From Rhodobacter sp. (GTDB lineage: Bacteria; Pseudomonadota; Alphaproteobacteria; Rhodobacterales; Rhodobacteraceae): DNA of 64,000 nt. The stretch is from NCBI GenBank assembly GCA_020637595.1, contig JACKKE010000014.1, positions 29,350 to 93,349 on the forward strand. The letters are read 5' to 3'. This document shows, piece after piece, positions 47,194-55,957 of this stretch. Position 1 is the first letter of the stretch; each line of letters begins with the position of its first letter. Under the pieces are notes generated by a model. It made no database searches and had not been told where the DNA came from. It was given only the letters and a program-made list of their open reading frames with translations. The position numbers and the translations under genes were made by a program.

Positions 47194-47861
47194 AGGTCGC
47201 TCCCCGCCGATTGCAGCGTCTGGTCGGCGATCCGCAGGATGCGAGCCGAAACCAGCGCCTTGGCATTGCGGATCAGCGTCAGGTCGTGGGTCGCGATCAT
47301 CACGGCCGTGCCCATCCGGTTCAATTCGACCAGCAGCGTCAGCAGGCGTTGCGACATCTCCCAGTCGACATTGCCGGTAGGCTCGTCGGCCAGAACCACC
47401 TCGGGCGACATGATCACCGCCCGCGCCAGCGCCGCGCGCTGCCGTTCGCCGCCGGACAGGGTGGGCGGCAGGGCATCGGCCGCATGTTCCAGCCCCACCC
47501 AGCTGAGGAGTTCGTGCAGGTCGGCCTCGGGCACGGGGCGGCCGGTGGCGATGAACGGCAGGGCGACGTTTTCAGCCAGCGTCAGGTGGTCGAGGAACTG
47601 GCAGTCCTGATGAATCACGCCGATCCTGCGACGGGTATCGGCCAGCGCATCGCGGCTCAGGGCAGCCAGGTTCTGGCCGAACAGCTCGATCCGGCCCGAC
47701 CGCGGGCGCAGCTCGCCGTAACACAGTTTCAGCAGGGTGCTCTTGCCGGCGCCGGAGGGGCCGGTGAGGAAGTGGAACGCCCCCGGGGCGATATGCAGAT
47801 CCACACCGCTCAGCAGGCCTCGCCCACCGTAATCATGCGACACGTTTGCCAGCCTGATCAC
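47190..47861 (-). CDS. ftsE: Cell division ATP-binding protein FtsE
   Basis: A 223-residue ABC ATPase. Walker A GPSGAGKST begins at residue 34, the signature LSGGERQ is at 134-140, Walker B ends ADEP (157-160), and IATHDLTLI carries the switch His. It pairs with FtsX. It is divergent from the zinc-ribbon gene at 47997. Confidence 0.95.
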   Translation of the reverse strand: MIRLANVSHDYGGRGLLSGVDLHIAPGAFHFLTGPSGAGKSTLLKLCYGELRPRSGRIELFGQNLAALSRDALADTRRRIGVIHQDCQFLDHLTLAENVALPFIATGRPVPEADLHELLSWVGLEHAADALPPTLSGGERQRAALARAVIMSPEVVLADEPTGNVDWEMSQRLLTLLVELNRMGTAVMIATHDLTLIRNAKALVSARILRIADQTLQSAGSDL

Positions 47862-47996
47862 GCCTAACCCTCTTCAATGCCGGCAGAACCCGGCAGCGCC
47901 CTTGGAAGTTGACTTGGGGATTGCTACAACGTCTGTGGGCCATAGCCAAGGATCGAGGCAGGCAGCTGGCCAAAAACGTCCGCTTATGAGGTGCCG

Positions 47997-48746
47997 ATGA
48001 GACTGACCTGTCCGAACTGCAGTGCGCAGTACGAGGTGGATGAGCGTGTCATCCCCCAGAACGGACGCGACGTGCAGTGTTCGGCCTGCGGTCACACCTG
48101 GTATCAGTATCCGATGGAGGTCGCGCTGCAGATGCGGGCCGCCGACCTCGACGACGAGGAGGATGAGGACGACGACGATCTGCCGCCGCCGCCCGCCGAC
48201 GGCACCGCCCGGCCGAATACGCCGCGGATCGACAAGACCGTGCTGGATGTCCTGCGCGAAGAGGCCGAGCGCGAGCTGAGCGAACGCAAGAAATCCCAGG
48301 CCGGGCTGGAAACGCAGGAAGAGCTGGGGCTGGTGCGCCGGCCGTCGCGTTCCAAGGCTGCCCCGTCGCGCATTTATGGCGAGGCCGATCCCGATACCCC
48401 GCCGCCGCCCGAGATGATCGAGGAGGAGCCGGCACCCGAGGCCCCCAAGACCCCGCGCCGGGCCCTGCTGCCCGATATCGAGGAGCTGACCTCGACGCTG
48501 GAACCTGGATCGGAAAAGCACCGCGACGACGACGAGGAAGAGGATGAGCGCATCGAGCAGCGCGGGTTCCGCCGCGGCTTGTCGACGGTGATGCTGATCG
48601 CGCTGGCGCTGGTCGTGCTGTATCTGCTGGCCCCCCTGATCGCCTCATGGGTGCCGGCCACCGAAGGGGTGCTGCGCGCCTATGTCGGGCTGATCGACGG
48701 GTTGCGCGCCACCGCCGCAACCCTGATGCGCGGCCTGTTCAGCTAA
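47997..48746 (+). CDS. Zinc-ribbon (MJ0042-type) membrane-anchored protein
   Basis: A 249-residue protein. The N-terminal zinc ribbon has CPNC and CSAC pairs (residues about 6-36) like the zinc_ribbon_5/MJ0042 motif. A very acidic, Asp/Glu/Pro-rich disordered middle follows, then one transmembrane helix near residues 202-222 and a short C-terminal tail. Function unknown; such proteins are common next to ftsEX in this family. The ATG at 47997 (GAGG upstream) is preferred over the in-frame GTG at 47991. Confidence 0.8.
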   Translation: MRLTCPNCSAQYEVDERVIPQNGRDVQCSACGHTWYQYPMEVALQMRAADLDDEEDEDDDDLPPPPADGTARPNTPRIDKTVLDVLREEAERELSERKKSQAGLETQEELGLVRRPSRSKAAPSRIYGEADPDTPPPPEMIEEEPAPEAPKTPRRALLPDIEELTSTLEPGSEKHRDDDEEEDERIEQRGFRRGLSTVMLIALALVVLYLLAPLIASWVPATEGVLRAYVGLIDGLRATAATLMRGLFS

Positions 48747-48785
48747 CGGGTGCGACGGGCCGATCGCCGCGCAAGCAGGCTGACT

Positions 48786-48803
48786 CCCCCTAAGGACAGG
48801 GGG
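48786..48803. terminator. Short hairpin between convergent genes
   Basis: CCCCCT (48786-48791) and AGGGGG (48798-48803) form a 6-bp stem with a 6-nt loop, between the zinc-ribbon gene and ubiK. There is no strong T run. Confidence 0.4.
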
Positions 48804-48811
48804 TATTGGCC

Positions 48812-49060
48812 TCAGCCGTTCATGCGCGTTTCCAGTGCCGCGATCCGGGCCTTGAGCGCCTCGTTTTCCTCGCGCGCCTTCTGCGCCATCGCCCGCACCG
48901 CGTCGAACTCTTCGCGGGTCACGAAATCGCGATCGGCCAGCCAGCGGTCCATCAGGCCCTTCATCGCCGTTTCGGCCTCGGTCCGGGCCCCTTGGGCGAC
49001 ACCCATCGCATTGGTCATCAGTTTCGACAGGTCATCGAAGAAACGGTTGCCGGGCTGCAT
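48812..49060 (-). CDS. ubiK: Ubiquinone biosynthesis accessory factor UbiK-like
   Basis: An 82-residue protein: amphipathic N-terminal helix (NRFFDDLSKLMTNAMGVAQG) and a C-terminal coiled coil (REEFDAVRAMAQKAREENEAL and on). This matches UbiK/YqiC, a small trimeric accessory factor of coenzyme Q synthesis. The ATG at 49060 has GAGGAG 8 nt upstream; the reading frame's earlier TTG at 49078 is unlikely. It is divergent from lgt. Confidence 0.85.
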   Translation of the reverse strand: MQPGNRFFDDLSKLMTNAMGVAQGARTEAETAMKGLMDRWLADRDFVTREEFDAVRAMAQKAREENEALKARIAALETRMNG

Positions 49061-49173
49061 GGAAAGGCTCCTCGTCAAGGGTCACGGCCTATATGGGCCG
49101 CGCGCGCGGCGCGCGCAAGGTTGACTTCGCCCCGCGCCCACGGGAAACCCGGAGGGCATGCCAAGAGGGGCCC

Positions 49174-50064
49174 ATGATCGCTGCCGTCATCGAGTTTCCG
49201 TCCTTCCTCCGCCCCGAGATCTTTTCGCTCGATCTCGGGGGATTCACCTTTGCGCTGCGCTGGTATGCGCTGGCCTATATCGCCGGCTTCGTGATCGGCT
49301 GGCGGTTGATCGTCGCCGCTACCCGCCGACCGCAGCTGTGGCGCGGCGGCGAGGCCCCGTTCACCGCCGATCAGGTCGAATCGCTGCTGACCTGGATCAT
49401 CGTCGGCGTGATCCTGGGGGGGCGGCTGGGCTTCGTGCTGATCTATCAGCCGGATTACTACCTCGCGCATCCGATGCAGATCCTGAAGGTCTGGGAAGGC
49501 GGCATGTCGTTCCACGGCGGGCTGACCGGGGCGGCGCTCGCCGGGTTCCTGTTCGCGCGGCTCAATGGCATCCCGCCCTCGGCGGTGGGCGATTCGATGG
49601 CGATGGTGATCCCCGTCGGCCTGGGGCTGGGCCGCATCGCGAATTTCATCAACGCCGAACTCTGGGGCCACCCCACCACCATGCCCTGGGGTGTGCTGTT
49701 CCCGGGGCCGGGCAGCGTCTGCCCGCCGGACTGGCTGGTGGTCTGTGCCCGCCATCCGACGCAGCTCTATGAGGCCGGAATGGAAGGGCTGCTGCTGGGG
49801 CTGGTCATGTGGTGGCTGGTCACCCGCGCGCGCGCCCTCACCCGCCCCTGGCTGGTCACCGGCACCTTTCTGGCCGGCTATGGCCTCGCGCGGATCCTGG
49901 TCGAGTTCTGGCGGATGCCCGACGACCAGTTCCTGGCGGTGGATCCGGCGGGCTATGTCATCCGGCTGGGCGATCTCGGCCTGACGATGGGTCAGAGCCT
50001 GAGCCTGCCGATGGTGATGATCGGGCTGGGGCTGGTGATCACGGCACGGATGCGCCGGACATGA
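49174..50064 (+). CDS. lgt: Prolipoprotein diacylglyceryl transferase
   Basis: A 296-residue multi-spanning membrane enzyme adding diacylglycerol to lipoprotein Cys. The N-terminal LRWYALAYIAGF with its conserved Tyr, the signature region around GRIANFINAELWGHPT and the HPTQLYEA motif are present. The ATG at 49174 has AGAGGGG upstream and a proper family N-terminus. The stop overlaps the next gene (ATGA). Confidence 0.96.
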   Translation: MIAAVIEFPSFLRPEIFSLDLGGFTFALRWYALAYIAGFVIGWRLIVAATRRPQLWRGGEAPFTADQVESLLTWIIVGVILGGRLGFVLIYQPDYYLAHPMQILKVWEGGMSFHGGLTGAALAGFLFARLNGIPPSAVGDSMAMVIPVGLGLGRIANFINAELWGHPTTMPWGVLFPGPGSVCPPDWLVVCARHPTQLYEAGMEGLLLGLVMWWLVTRARALTRPWLVTGTFLAGYGLARILVEFWRMPDDQFLAVDPAGYVIRLGDLGLTMGQSLSLPMVMIGLGLVITARMRRT

Positions 50065-51149
50065 CCCCGCTGGCCGATCTGCTGGCGCGGCGGATCGCCG
50101 CCACCGGGCCGATCCGGCTGTCGGACTACATGGCCGAGTGCCTGCTGCACCCCGACCACGGCTATTACGCCACCCGAGACCCGCTGGGCCGGGGCGGCGA
50201 TTTCACCACCGCGCCCGAAATCAGCCAGATGTTCGGCGAGTTGTTGGGGCTGGCGCTGGCGCAGACCTGGCTGGACCACGGCGCGCCGGCACCCTTTGCC
50301 CTGGCCGAACCCGGCCCCGGCCGCGGCACGCTGATGGCCGATATCTGGCGCGCGACGCGGGGCGTGCCCGGCTTTCACGCCGCCGCCCACATCCACCTGA
50401 TCGAGGCCTCGCCGGTGCTGCGCGCGGCGCAGGCCCGTGCCTTGCCCAGCGCACCGGTCACCTGGCACGACACCCTCGACACCCTGCCCGATGCACCGCT
50501 GTTCCTGGTTGCCAACGAGTTCTTCGACGCACTGCCGATCCGCCAGTTCACCCGCGCAGGCGCCGGCTGGCGCGAGACGGTCGTCGGGCTCAAGGACGGG
50601 CGCCTGACCCCGGGCCAGACCGATGCCGTGCCGCTGGCCGAGCTGGCGCACCGGCTGGCCGACACCCGCGACGGCGAGATCGTCGAAACCTGCCCCGCCG
50701 CACGGCCGGCGATGCAGGCGATCGAGGCCCGGATCGCCGCACGGGGCGGTGCCGCGATCATCGTCGATTACGGCGGCTGGCACAGCCTGGGCGACACGTT
50801 CCAGGCAATCGTGAACCACCGCTTTGCCGATCCGTTCGCCCACCCGGGCCAGGCCGATCTGACCGCCCATGTCGATTTCGAGGCCCTCGCCCTTGCCGCG
50901 CCCGGCCTGACGCATGGCGCGCTGGTCACACAGGGCGACCTGCTGCAGGCGCTGGGGATCGAGGCGCGGGCCGCCCGGCTGGCCCAATCGCTGACCGGTG
51001 CAGCACTGGAACAGCACCTCGCCGCGTATCGCCGCTTGACCGACGCCGCGGAAATGGGTTCGCTGTTCAAAGCCCTCGCTCTGGTTGCACCGGGGGCGTC
51101 CCTCCCACCCGGGTTCAGCCCGGCCCCGCCAGCAGAGGCCCTGGAATGA
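50061..51149 (+). CDS. SAM-dependent methyltransferase, MidA/NDUFAF7 family
   Basis: A 362-residue class I methyltransferase of the NDUFAF7 family; the mitochondrial homologue methylates a complex I subunit Arg. The family N-terminus (GPIRLSDYMAECLLHPDHGYY, GDFTTAPEISQMFGE) and the SAM motif AEPGPGRGTLM are visible. It overlaps lgt upstream and pgeF downstream by 4 nt each, a set often conserved in alphaproteobacteria. Confidence 0.9.
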   Translation: MTPLADLLARRIAATGPIRLSDYMAECLLHPDHGYYATRDPLGRGGDFTTAPEISQMFGELLGLALAQTWLDHGAPAPFALAEPGPGRGTLMADIWRATRGVPGFHAAAHIHLIEASPVLRAAQARALPSAPVTWHDTLDTLPDAPLFLVANEFFDALPIRQFTRAGAGWRETVVGLKDGRLTPGQTDAVPLAELAHRLADTRDGEIVETCPAARPAMQAIEARIAARGGAAIIVDYGGWHSLGDTFQAIVNHRFADPFAHPGQADLTAHVDFEALALAAPGLTHGALVTQGDLLQALGIEARAARLAQSLTGAALEQHLAAYRRLTDAAEMGSLFKALALVAPGASLPPGFSPAPPAEALE

Positions 51150-51898
51150 CGCTCGAGATCCTGACCTCGGATGCGCTGACCCCCACCCGGCATGGGTTCT
51201 TTACCCGTCGCGGCGGGGCGTCCTCGGGGATCTTCGCGGGGCTCAACTGCGGCACCGGCTCCTCCGATCAAAGCGAGATCGTGGCGATCAACCGCGGCCG
51301 CGTGGCTCAGGCGATGGAGATCGGCGCCGACAACCTGATCGGCGTGCACCAGATCCATTCCGCGCTGGTCGCCACCGTCACCACGCCCGGCCCGCAGGGC
51401 CGCGCCGATGCGATGGTGACGAACGTGCCGGGGCTGGCACTGTCGATCCTGACCGCCGATTGCATGCCCGTGTTGCTGTCCGATCCCGAAGCCGGCGTGA
51501 TCGGCGCGGTGCACGCCGGCTGGCGCGGCGCGCTGGACGGGATCCTTGAGGAAACGCTGGACGCGATGGAGGCCCTGGGCAGCGACCGCGAGGATATCGC
51601 CGCGGTGATCGGCCCCTGCATCAGCCAGGCAGCCTATGAGGTCGGGCCCGAATTCCTCGACCGGTTCACCGCCGAAGACGCGGATGCCGAATGGTTCTTT
51701 GCCAACGGCGAGGGCGACCGCTATCTGTTCGATCTGCCGGGCTACGGGCTGAAACGGCTGCGCGACGCGGGCATCGGCCACGCCGAGTGGACCCGCCACT
51801 GCACCTATGCCCAGCCCGACCTGTTCTATTCCTATCGCCGCTCGGTGCACGCCGGCGAGGCCGATTATGGTCGGCTGATCTCGGTGATCCGGCTGTAG
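51146..51898 (+). CDS. pgeF: Purine nucleoside phosphorylase / peptidoglycan editing factor, laccase-domain (YfiH) family
   Basis: A 250-residue protein of the YfiH/PgeF family. The metal-binding residues sit in HQIHSA, TADCMPVLL and VHAGWRGAL. Members cleave purine nucleosides and, in E. coli, prevent L-Ser misincorporation into peptidoglycan stems. Co-translated with the methyltransferase gene upstream. Confidence 0.93.
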   Translation: MTLEILTSDALTPTRHGFFTRRGGASSGIFAGLNCGTGSSDQSEIVAINRGRVAQAMEIGADNLIGVHQIHSALVATVTTPGPQGRADAMVTNVPGLALSILTADCMPVLLSDPEAGVIGAVHAGWRGALDGILEETLDAMEALGSDREDIAAVIGPCISQAAYEVGPEFLDRFTAEDADAEWFFANGEGDRYLFDLPGYGLKRLRDAGIGHAEWTRHCTYAQPDLFYSYRRSVHAGEADYGRLISVIRL

Positions 51899-52014
51899 CG
51901 CGCGCGAATTTCCCCACCCGCGCCCAAGTCCCGCCACATTCTGCCGTCAAGGTTAATCATCGACAGGCGGGCCGCTGGCCCCCGAGCAGTCAGGCGTGCA
52001 GAAAGGACGGAACG

Positions 52015-52140
52015 ATGGCAAAGTCATCCCGCTGGAGCCAATGGGTCATTGCCGAGAGCGCGAACCCGCGCGTTCCCTTGGCCTGGACGCTGGTCGCCCG
52101 GAACCGCCACACGACTCCGGTCGCATCCGCGCAGGTCTGA
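52015..52140 (+). CDS. Small basic protein of 41 residues
   Basis: A short frame beginning MAKSSRWSQWVIAESAN, with AAGGACGG at a good distance before the ATG and a clear terminator hairpin right after the stop (52151-52181). Small MAK...W proteins of this size occur in Rhodobacteraceae, but I cannot give a function. It is basic and Trp-containing without a membrane helix. It has its own space between pgeF and aqpZ. Confidence 0.55.
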   Translation: MAKSSRWSQWVIAESANPRVPLAWTLVARNRHTTPVASAQV

Positions 52141-52150
52141 CCCGACGCGC

Positions 52151-52181
52151 CTGCGGGAAAAACTCCCGCAGCTTTCCCTTT
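52151..52181 (+). terminator. Intrinsic terminator after the small gene
   Basis: CTGCGGGA (52151-52158) and TCCCGCAG (52164-52171) form a perfect 8-bp stem with a 5-nt loop, followed by CTTTCCCTTT. It supports the 41-residue gene as a separate unit from aqpZ. Confidence 0.7.
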
Positions 52182-52261
52182 GAACGCTCCCTTTTCCGCG
52201 CGCCAAATGCGCGTGCCGCTGGCGGACCTTGCCCCCTCGCGGCCTGCACAAGGGAACGAAC

Positions 52262-52942
52262 ATGGTCAAGAAATCCATAGCCGAGATCCTCGGCACCTTC
52301 ATTCTGGTCTTTTTCGGGGTCGGCGCAGCGGTGCTGATGGGCAGCCATATTGGCCTGCACGGTATCGCCCTCGCCTTTGGCCTGTCGATCATCGCCGCCG
52401 CCTATGGCCTGGGCGCGATCTCGGGCGCACATCTGAACCCGGCGGTGTCGCTCGGCGCGCTGGTCGCCGGACGCCTGAGCGCGGTCGACTTTACCGCCTA
52501 TGTGGTCTCGCAGCTGATCGGCGCCACGCTGGCCGCGGCGGTGATCTACCTGATTGCCTCGGGCCGGCCCGAGTTCGACATCGCCGTGAACGGGCTGGGC
52601 CATAACGGCTGGGGCCCGGGCTATGGCGACGGCTACTCGCTGACCGCCGCTTTCGTCTTCGAGGCGGTGGCAACCTTTCTTTTCGTCACAGTGATCTTGG
52701 GCGCCACCCATGCCTCGGCCCCGACCGGTTTCGCCGGGCTCGCCATCGGCCTGACCCTGGTCGGCATCCACCTGGTCGGCATCAGCGTCACCGGCGTCTC
52801 GGTGAATCCGGCGCGGTCCTTCGGCCCGGCGATTTTCGTCGGCGATCAGGCGATCTCGCAGCTGTGGCTGTTTTTCGTCGCGCCGCTCCTGGGCGGAGCA
52901 GCCGCCGGTCTGGCCCATGCCGCGGGCATGACCCGGGCCTGA
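52262..52942 (+). CDS. aqpZ: Aquaporin Z
   Basis: A 226-residue water channel of the MIP family with six membrane helices. Both NPA boxes are present: AHLNPAVS and SVNPARSFGPA, and the selectivity-filter region HLVGISVTG precedes the second. Length and the lack of an extended loop favour an aquaporin over a glycerol facilitator. The ATG at 52262 is preferred over the frame's earlier ATG. Confidence 0.93.
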   Translation: MVKKSIAEILGTFILVFFGVGAAVLMGSHIGLHGIALAFGLSIIAAAYGLGAISGAHLNPAVSLGALVAGRLSAVDFTAYVVSQLIGATLAAAVIYLIASGRPEFDIAVNGLGHNGWGPGYGDGYSLTAAFVFEAVATFLFVTVILGATHASAPTGFAGLAIGLTLVGIHLVGISVTGVSVNPARSFGPAIFVGDQAISQLWLFFVAPLLGGAAAGLAHAAGMTRA

Positions 52943-52946
52943 ACCC

Positions 52947-53546
52947 TCAGACCTGCCGCCGTGCCGCAAGCGCGGCGGCAATCGTCCCGTCGTCGAGATA
53001 GTCCAGCTCGCCCCCCATCGGCACGCCCTGCGCCAGCGCGGTGACCGCAACACCAGTGGGCGCCAGCGCCTCGGCGATGTAATGCGCGGTGGTCTGCCCC
53101 TCGACGGTGGCATTCAACGCAAGGATCACCTCACGCACCCCCTCGGCCCCGATCCGCGCCAGCAAATCGGGAATGCGCAGGGTTTCGGGTCCGACCGATT
53201 CCAGCGCCGACAACACGCCGCCCAGAACGTGATAGCGGCCCTTGAACCCGCCGGTGCGTTCCATCGCCCAAAGGTCGCTGACATCCTCGACGACGCAGAT
53301 CACCCCCGTCGCGCGCCGCTGATCCGCGCAGATCGGGCACAGGTCGCTGTCCGAGATATTGCCGCAGACGCGGCAGTCGCGCGCGCTGGCCGCGACCTTG
53401 GCCAGCGCCTGCGCCAGCGGCTCCATCACCACCGCGCGCTTTTTCAGCATGTGGAGGACGGCCCGGCGGGCGCTGCGCGGGCCCAGCCCCGGCAGCCGCG
53501 CCATCAGGGCGATCAGCGCCTCGATGTCGCCGGGCGCCTGCGCCAC
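52947..53546 (-). CDS. recR: Recombination protein RecR
   Basis: A 199-residue RecR: helix-hairpin-helix start (LPGLGPRSARRAVLHML), a C4 zinc finger (CRVCGNISDSDLCPIC), and a Toprim domain (CVVEDVSDLWAMERTG; LNATVEGQTTAHYI). Works with RecO (40563) in RecFOR. It lies 1 nt after ybaB, in the usual dnaX-ybaB-recR order. Confidence 0.98.
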   Translation of the reverse strand: MAQAPGDIEALIALMARLPGLGPRSARRAVLHMLKKRAVVMEPLAQALAKVAASARDCRVCGNISDSDLCPICADQRRATGVICVVEDVSDLWAMERTGGFKGRYHVLGGVLSALESVGPETLRIPDLLARIGAEGVREVILALNATVEGQTTAHYIAEALAPTGVAVTALAQGVPMGGELDYLDDGTIAAALAARRQV

Positions 53547-53547
53547 G

Positions 53548-53904
53548 TCACAGGCCCGGCAGGTTCATGTCGCGGGGCAGACCCATCGATTCGGCCAGGT
53601 TGCCCATCTCGTATTTCGTGCGCTCCTGCGCGCGCGACTGCACGTCCTTGATCGCCGCCAGGATCAGATCCTCGACGACTTCCTTGTCCTCGGCGGAAAA
53701 GATCGACGGGTCGATGCTGAGCCCGGTCAGAACCCCCTTGGCGGTCGCCGTCGCCTTGACCAGCCCGGCCCCGGATTCGCCCTCGACGGTGATCGTCTCC
53801 AGCTTTTCCTGCAGGTCAGCCATCTTCTGCTGCATCTCCTGCGCGGCCTTCATCATCTTGCCCATGTCGCCCAGCGCGCCGAGACCACCCAGCCCTTTCA
53901 GCAT
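53548..53904 (-). CDS. Nucleoid-associated protein YbaB/EbfC
   Basis: A 118-residue YbaB/EbfC-family DNA-binding protein, with the typical MGKMMKAAQEMQQKMADLQ start and the conserved VVEDLILAAIKDV helix. AAAGGAG stands before the ATG at 53904. Placed between dnaX and recR as in most bacteria. Confidence 0.95.
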   Translation of the reverse strand: MLKGLGGLGALGDMGKMMKAAQEMQQKMADLQEKLETITVEGESGAGLVKATATAKGVLTGLSIDPSIFSAEDKEVVEDLILAAIKDVQSRAQERTKYEMGNLAESMGLPRDMNLPGL

Positions 53905-53959
53905 ATCCTGCTCCTTTGTTCCGCGGTTGGACCAAAGATAGGGACCGGAGCGCGCGGCC

Positions 53960-55687
53960 TCAATAGTCCTCGAACGGATCCCATTCGTCCTCGACCTCGG
54001 GCAGCGCGGCCTCGGCCACCTCGGTCTCGGTTTCGGCCGGCTCGACAAAGCCGGAAATCCGGGCGTCCGGGAAGGCCTGCAGGATCGCCTGCACCAGCGG
54101 GATTTCCCTGGCCCGACCCTCGCGGGCGATCGCCTCGGCGTTCTGCACCTCGGCGATGGTCGGCTGCCCGCCCTGCGCGATCGACACGCCCCAGCGCACC
54201 CCGGTCCAGGTCTGCAGCCGACCTGCCAACTGCGATGCCAGATCGGACGGCGCCAGGGGGGCGGGCTCGAACTCGATCCGGCCCGGGGAATAGCGCACCA
54301 GCCGCACGCCGGTTTCGACCTCGGTCAGCAGTTTCATGTCCCGCCGCTCGCGGATCAGGGCCACCACGCTTTCAAACGTCGCATATTGCGCCAGCGGCGA
54401 GACATCGCCCGCCAGCGCCGCCTGCGGCCCGCCACCGCCCGAGGGCATCGCCCCGCGCCCCATCGCCCGCGGCCCGCCCCCGCCGCCCTGCGGCATCGGC
54501 GCACCACCGCCCCCGCCGGGCATCGGCGGCGGCGGGCTGTCCTGCAGCCGGCGGATCAGTTCGTCCGGGGTTGGCAGCTCGGCCACGTGGGTCAGGCGGA
54601 TGATCGCCATCTCGGCGGCCATCATCGCGTTGGGCGCCGTGCTGACTTCTTCCAGAGCCTTCAGCAGCATCTGCCAGCTCCGCGCCAGAACCCGCAGATC
54701 CAGCCGCCCGGCCAGATCGCTGCCCCGCGCGCGCTCATCAGGGCTGACGGTCGGATCCTCGGCCGCGCCCGGGGTGATCTTGATCACCGAGATCCAGTGC
54801 GTGATCTCGGCCAGGTCGCGCAGCACCGCCACCGGGTCGGCGCCATCGGCATATTGCGCCGCCAGTTCTTCCAGCGCGCCCGCCGCATCGCCGCGCATCA
54901 CCGCTTCGAAGAGGTCCATCACCCGGCCGCGATCCGCCAGACCCAGCATGGCGCGCACCTGATCCGCGCCGGTCTCGCCCGCACCGTGGCTGATCGCCTG
55001 GTCCAGAAGCGACATCGCATCGCGCACCGACCCTTCGGCGGCGCGCGTGATCAGCGCCAGCGCCTCGTCGGTGATCTGCGCGCCCTCCTTGCCGGCAATC
55101 TTCTGCAGATGTGCGATCATCACCTCGGGCTCGATCCGGCGCAGGTCGAACCGCTGGCAACGGCTCAGCACCGTCACCGGAACCTTGCGAATTTCGGTCG
55201 TGGCAAAGATGAACTTCACATGCGGCGGCGGCTCTTCCAGCGTCTTCAGCAGCGCGTTGAAGGCGCTGTTCGACAGCATGTGCACTTCGTCGATGATATA
55301 GATCTTGTAGCGCGCGCTCGCCGCCCGATAGGCGACCGAGTCGATGATCTCGCGGATATCGCCCACCCCGGTGCGGCTGGCCGCGTCCATCTCCAGCACG
55401 TCGACATGGCGCCCCTCGGCAATCGCCCGGCAGTGTTCGCACACACCGCAGGGTTCGGTCGTCGGCCCGCCCTGCCCGTCCGGCCCGATGCAGTTCAAGC
55501 CCTTGGCGATGATCCGCGCGGTCGTGGTCTTGCCGGTGCCGCGAATGCCCGTCATCACAAAGGCATGGTGGATGCGGTCTGCGGCAAAGGCGTTCTTCAG
55601 CGTGCGCACCATCGCCTCCTGCCCGATCAGATCGGCAAAGGTCTCGGGGCGGTATTTGCGGGCAAGAACCTGATAGGTCTGGGTCAT
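53960..55687 (-). CDS. dnaX: DNA polymerase III subunit tau/gamma
   Basis: A 575-residue clamp-loader ATPase. Walker A GIRGTGKT (47-54), the zinc-finger Cys66/80/83/86, DEVHMLS box and SRC sensor are visible. A Gly/Pro/Met-rich linker (about residues 385-425) leads to the C-terminal tau region, which ends DEWDPFEDY. I see no A-rich slippery site in the linker, so gamma by frameshift is not obvious. Start 55687 (AAAGG 6 nt upstream) is preferred over the ATG two codons before it. Confidence 0.96.
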   Translation of the reverse strand: MTQTYQVLARKYRPETFADLIGQEAMVRTLKNAFAADRIHHAFVMTGIRGTGKTTTARIIAKGLNCIGPDGQGGPTTEPCGVCEHCRAIAEGRHVDVLEMDAASRTGVGDIREIIDSVAYRAASARYKIYIIDEVHMLSNSAFNALLKTLEEPPPHVKFIFATTEIRKVPVTVLSRCQRFDLRRIEPEVMIAHLQKIAGKEGAQITDEALALITRAAEGSVRDAMSLLDQAISHGAGETGADQVRAMLGLADRGRVMDLFEAVMRGDAAGALEELAAQYADGADPVAVLRDLAEITHWISVIKITPGAAEDPTVSPDERARGSDLAGRLDLRVLARSWQMLLKALEEVSTAPNAMMAAEMAIIRLTHVAELPTPDELIRRLQDSPPPPMPGGGGGAPMPQGGGGGPRAMGRGAMPSGGGGPQAALAGDVSPLAQYATFESVVALIRERRDMKLLTEVETGVRLVRYSPGRIEFEPAPLAPSDLASQLAGRLQTWTGVRWGVSIAQGGQPTIAEVQNAEAIAREGRAREIPLVQAILQAFPDARISGFVEPAETETEVAEAALPEVEDEWDPFEDY

Positions 55688-55957
55688 CGGCATCCTTTCG
55701 CCCCGACACTAGGCACAGCCCGGCCCGGCGTCCAGAGGCCCGCCGCGACCGGCCGCCACTCCGGCCGATCTTTGCGCCTCGTATATCCTGGGAGGGGCGC
55801 CTGATACTCTGTCCGTGACTTGGCCCGGTCAGATCTGCGCCGCGTTCCGAACCTCTTGGACGACAGGGGTTTCTCAGGGTTGCGGCCATGTCCTGTCGCC
55901 CGAAACCACGAAACGCCAGGTATGCCGCACCACCGTCGTTGTCCGCTCGGACGCCGG
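55688..55957. other. Gap between dctM and dnaX
   Basis: A 270-nt stretch between minus-strand genes, holding a copy of the dispersed repeat (55768-55796) and presumably the dnaX promoter. I looked for the SRP RNA that often lies upstream of dnaX and did not find its conserved loop. No gene is seen. Confidence 0.5.
55768..55796. repeat. Single-arm copy of the dispersed intergenic element
   Basis: ATCTTTGCGCCTCGTATATC followed by CTGGGAGG matches the complement of the left arm at 38416-38445 with only a few differences. Only one arm is evident. It lies 3' of the TRAP operon (minus strand) and 5' of dnaX. Confidence 0.5.

Noticed and set aside
54420..54540. Programmed frameshift in dnaX
   Set aside because: The Gly/Pro-rich linker has no A-rich slippery sequence.
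55688..55957. SRP RNA gene upstream of dnaX
   Set aside because: The conserved GGAAGCAGC-type loop was not found on either strand.
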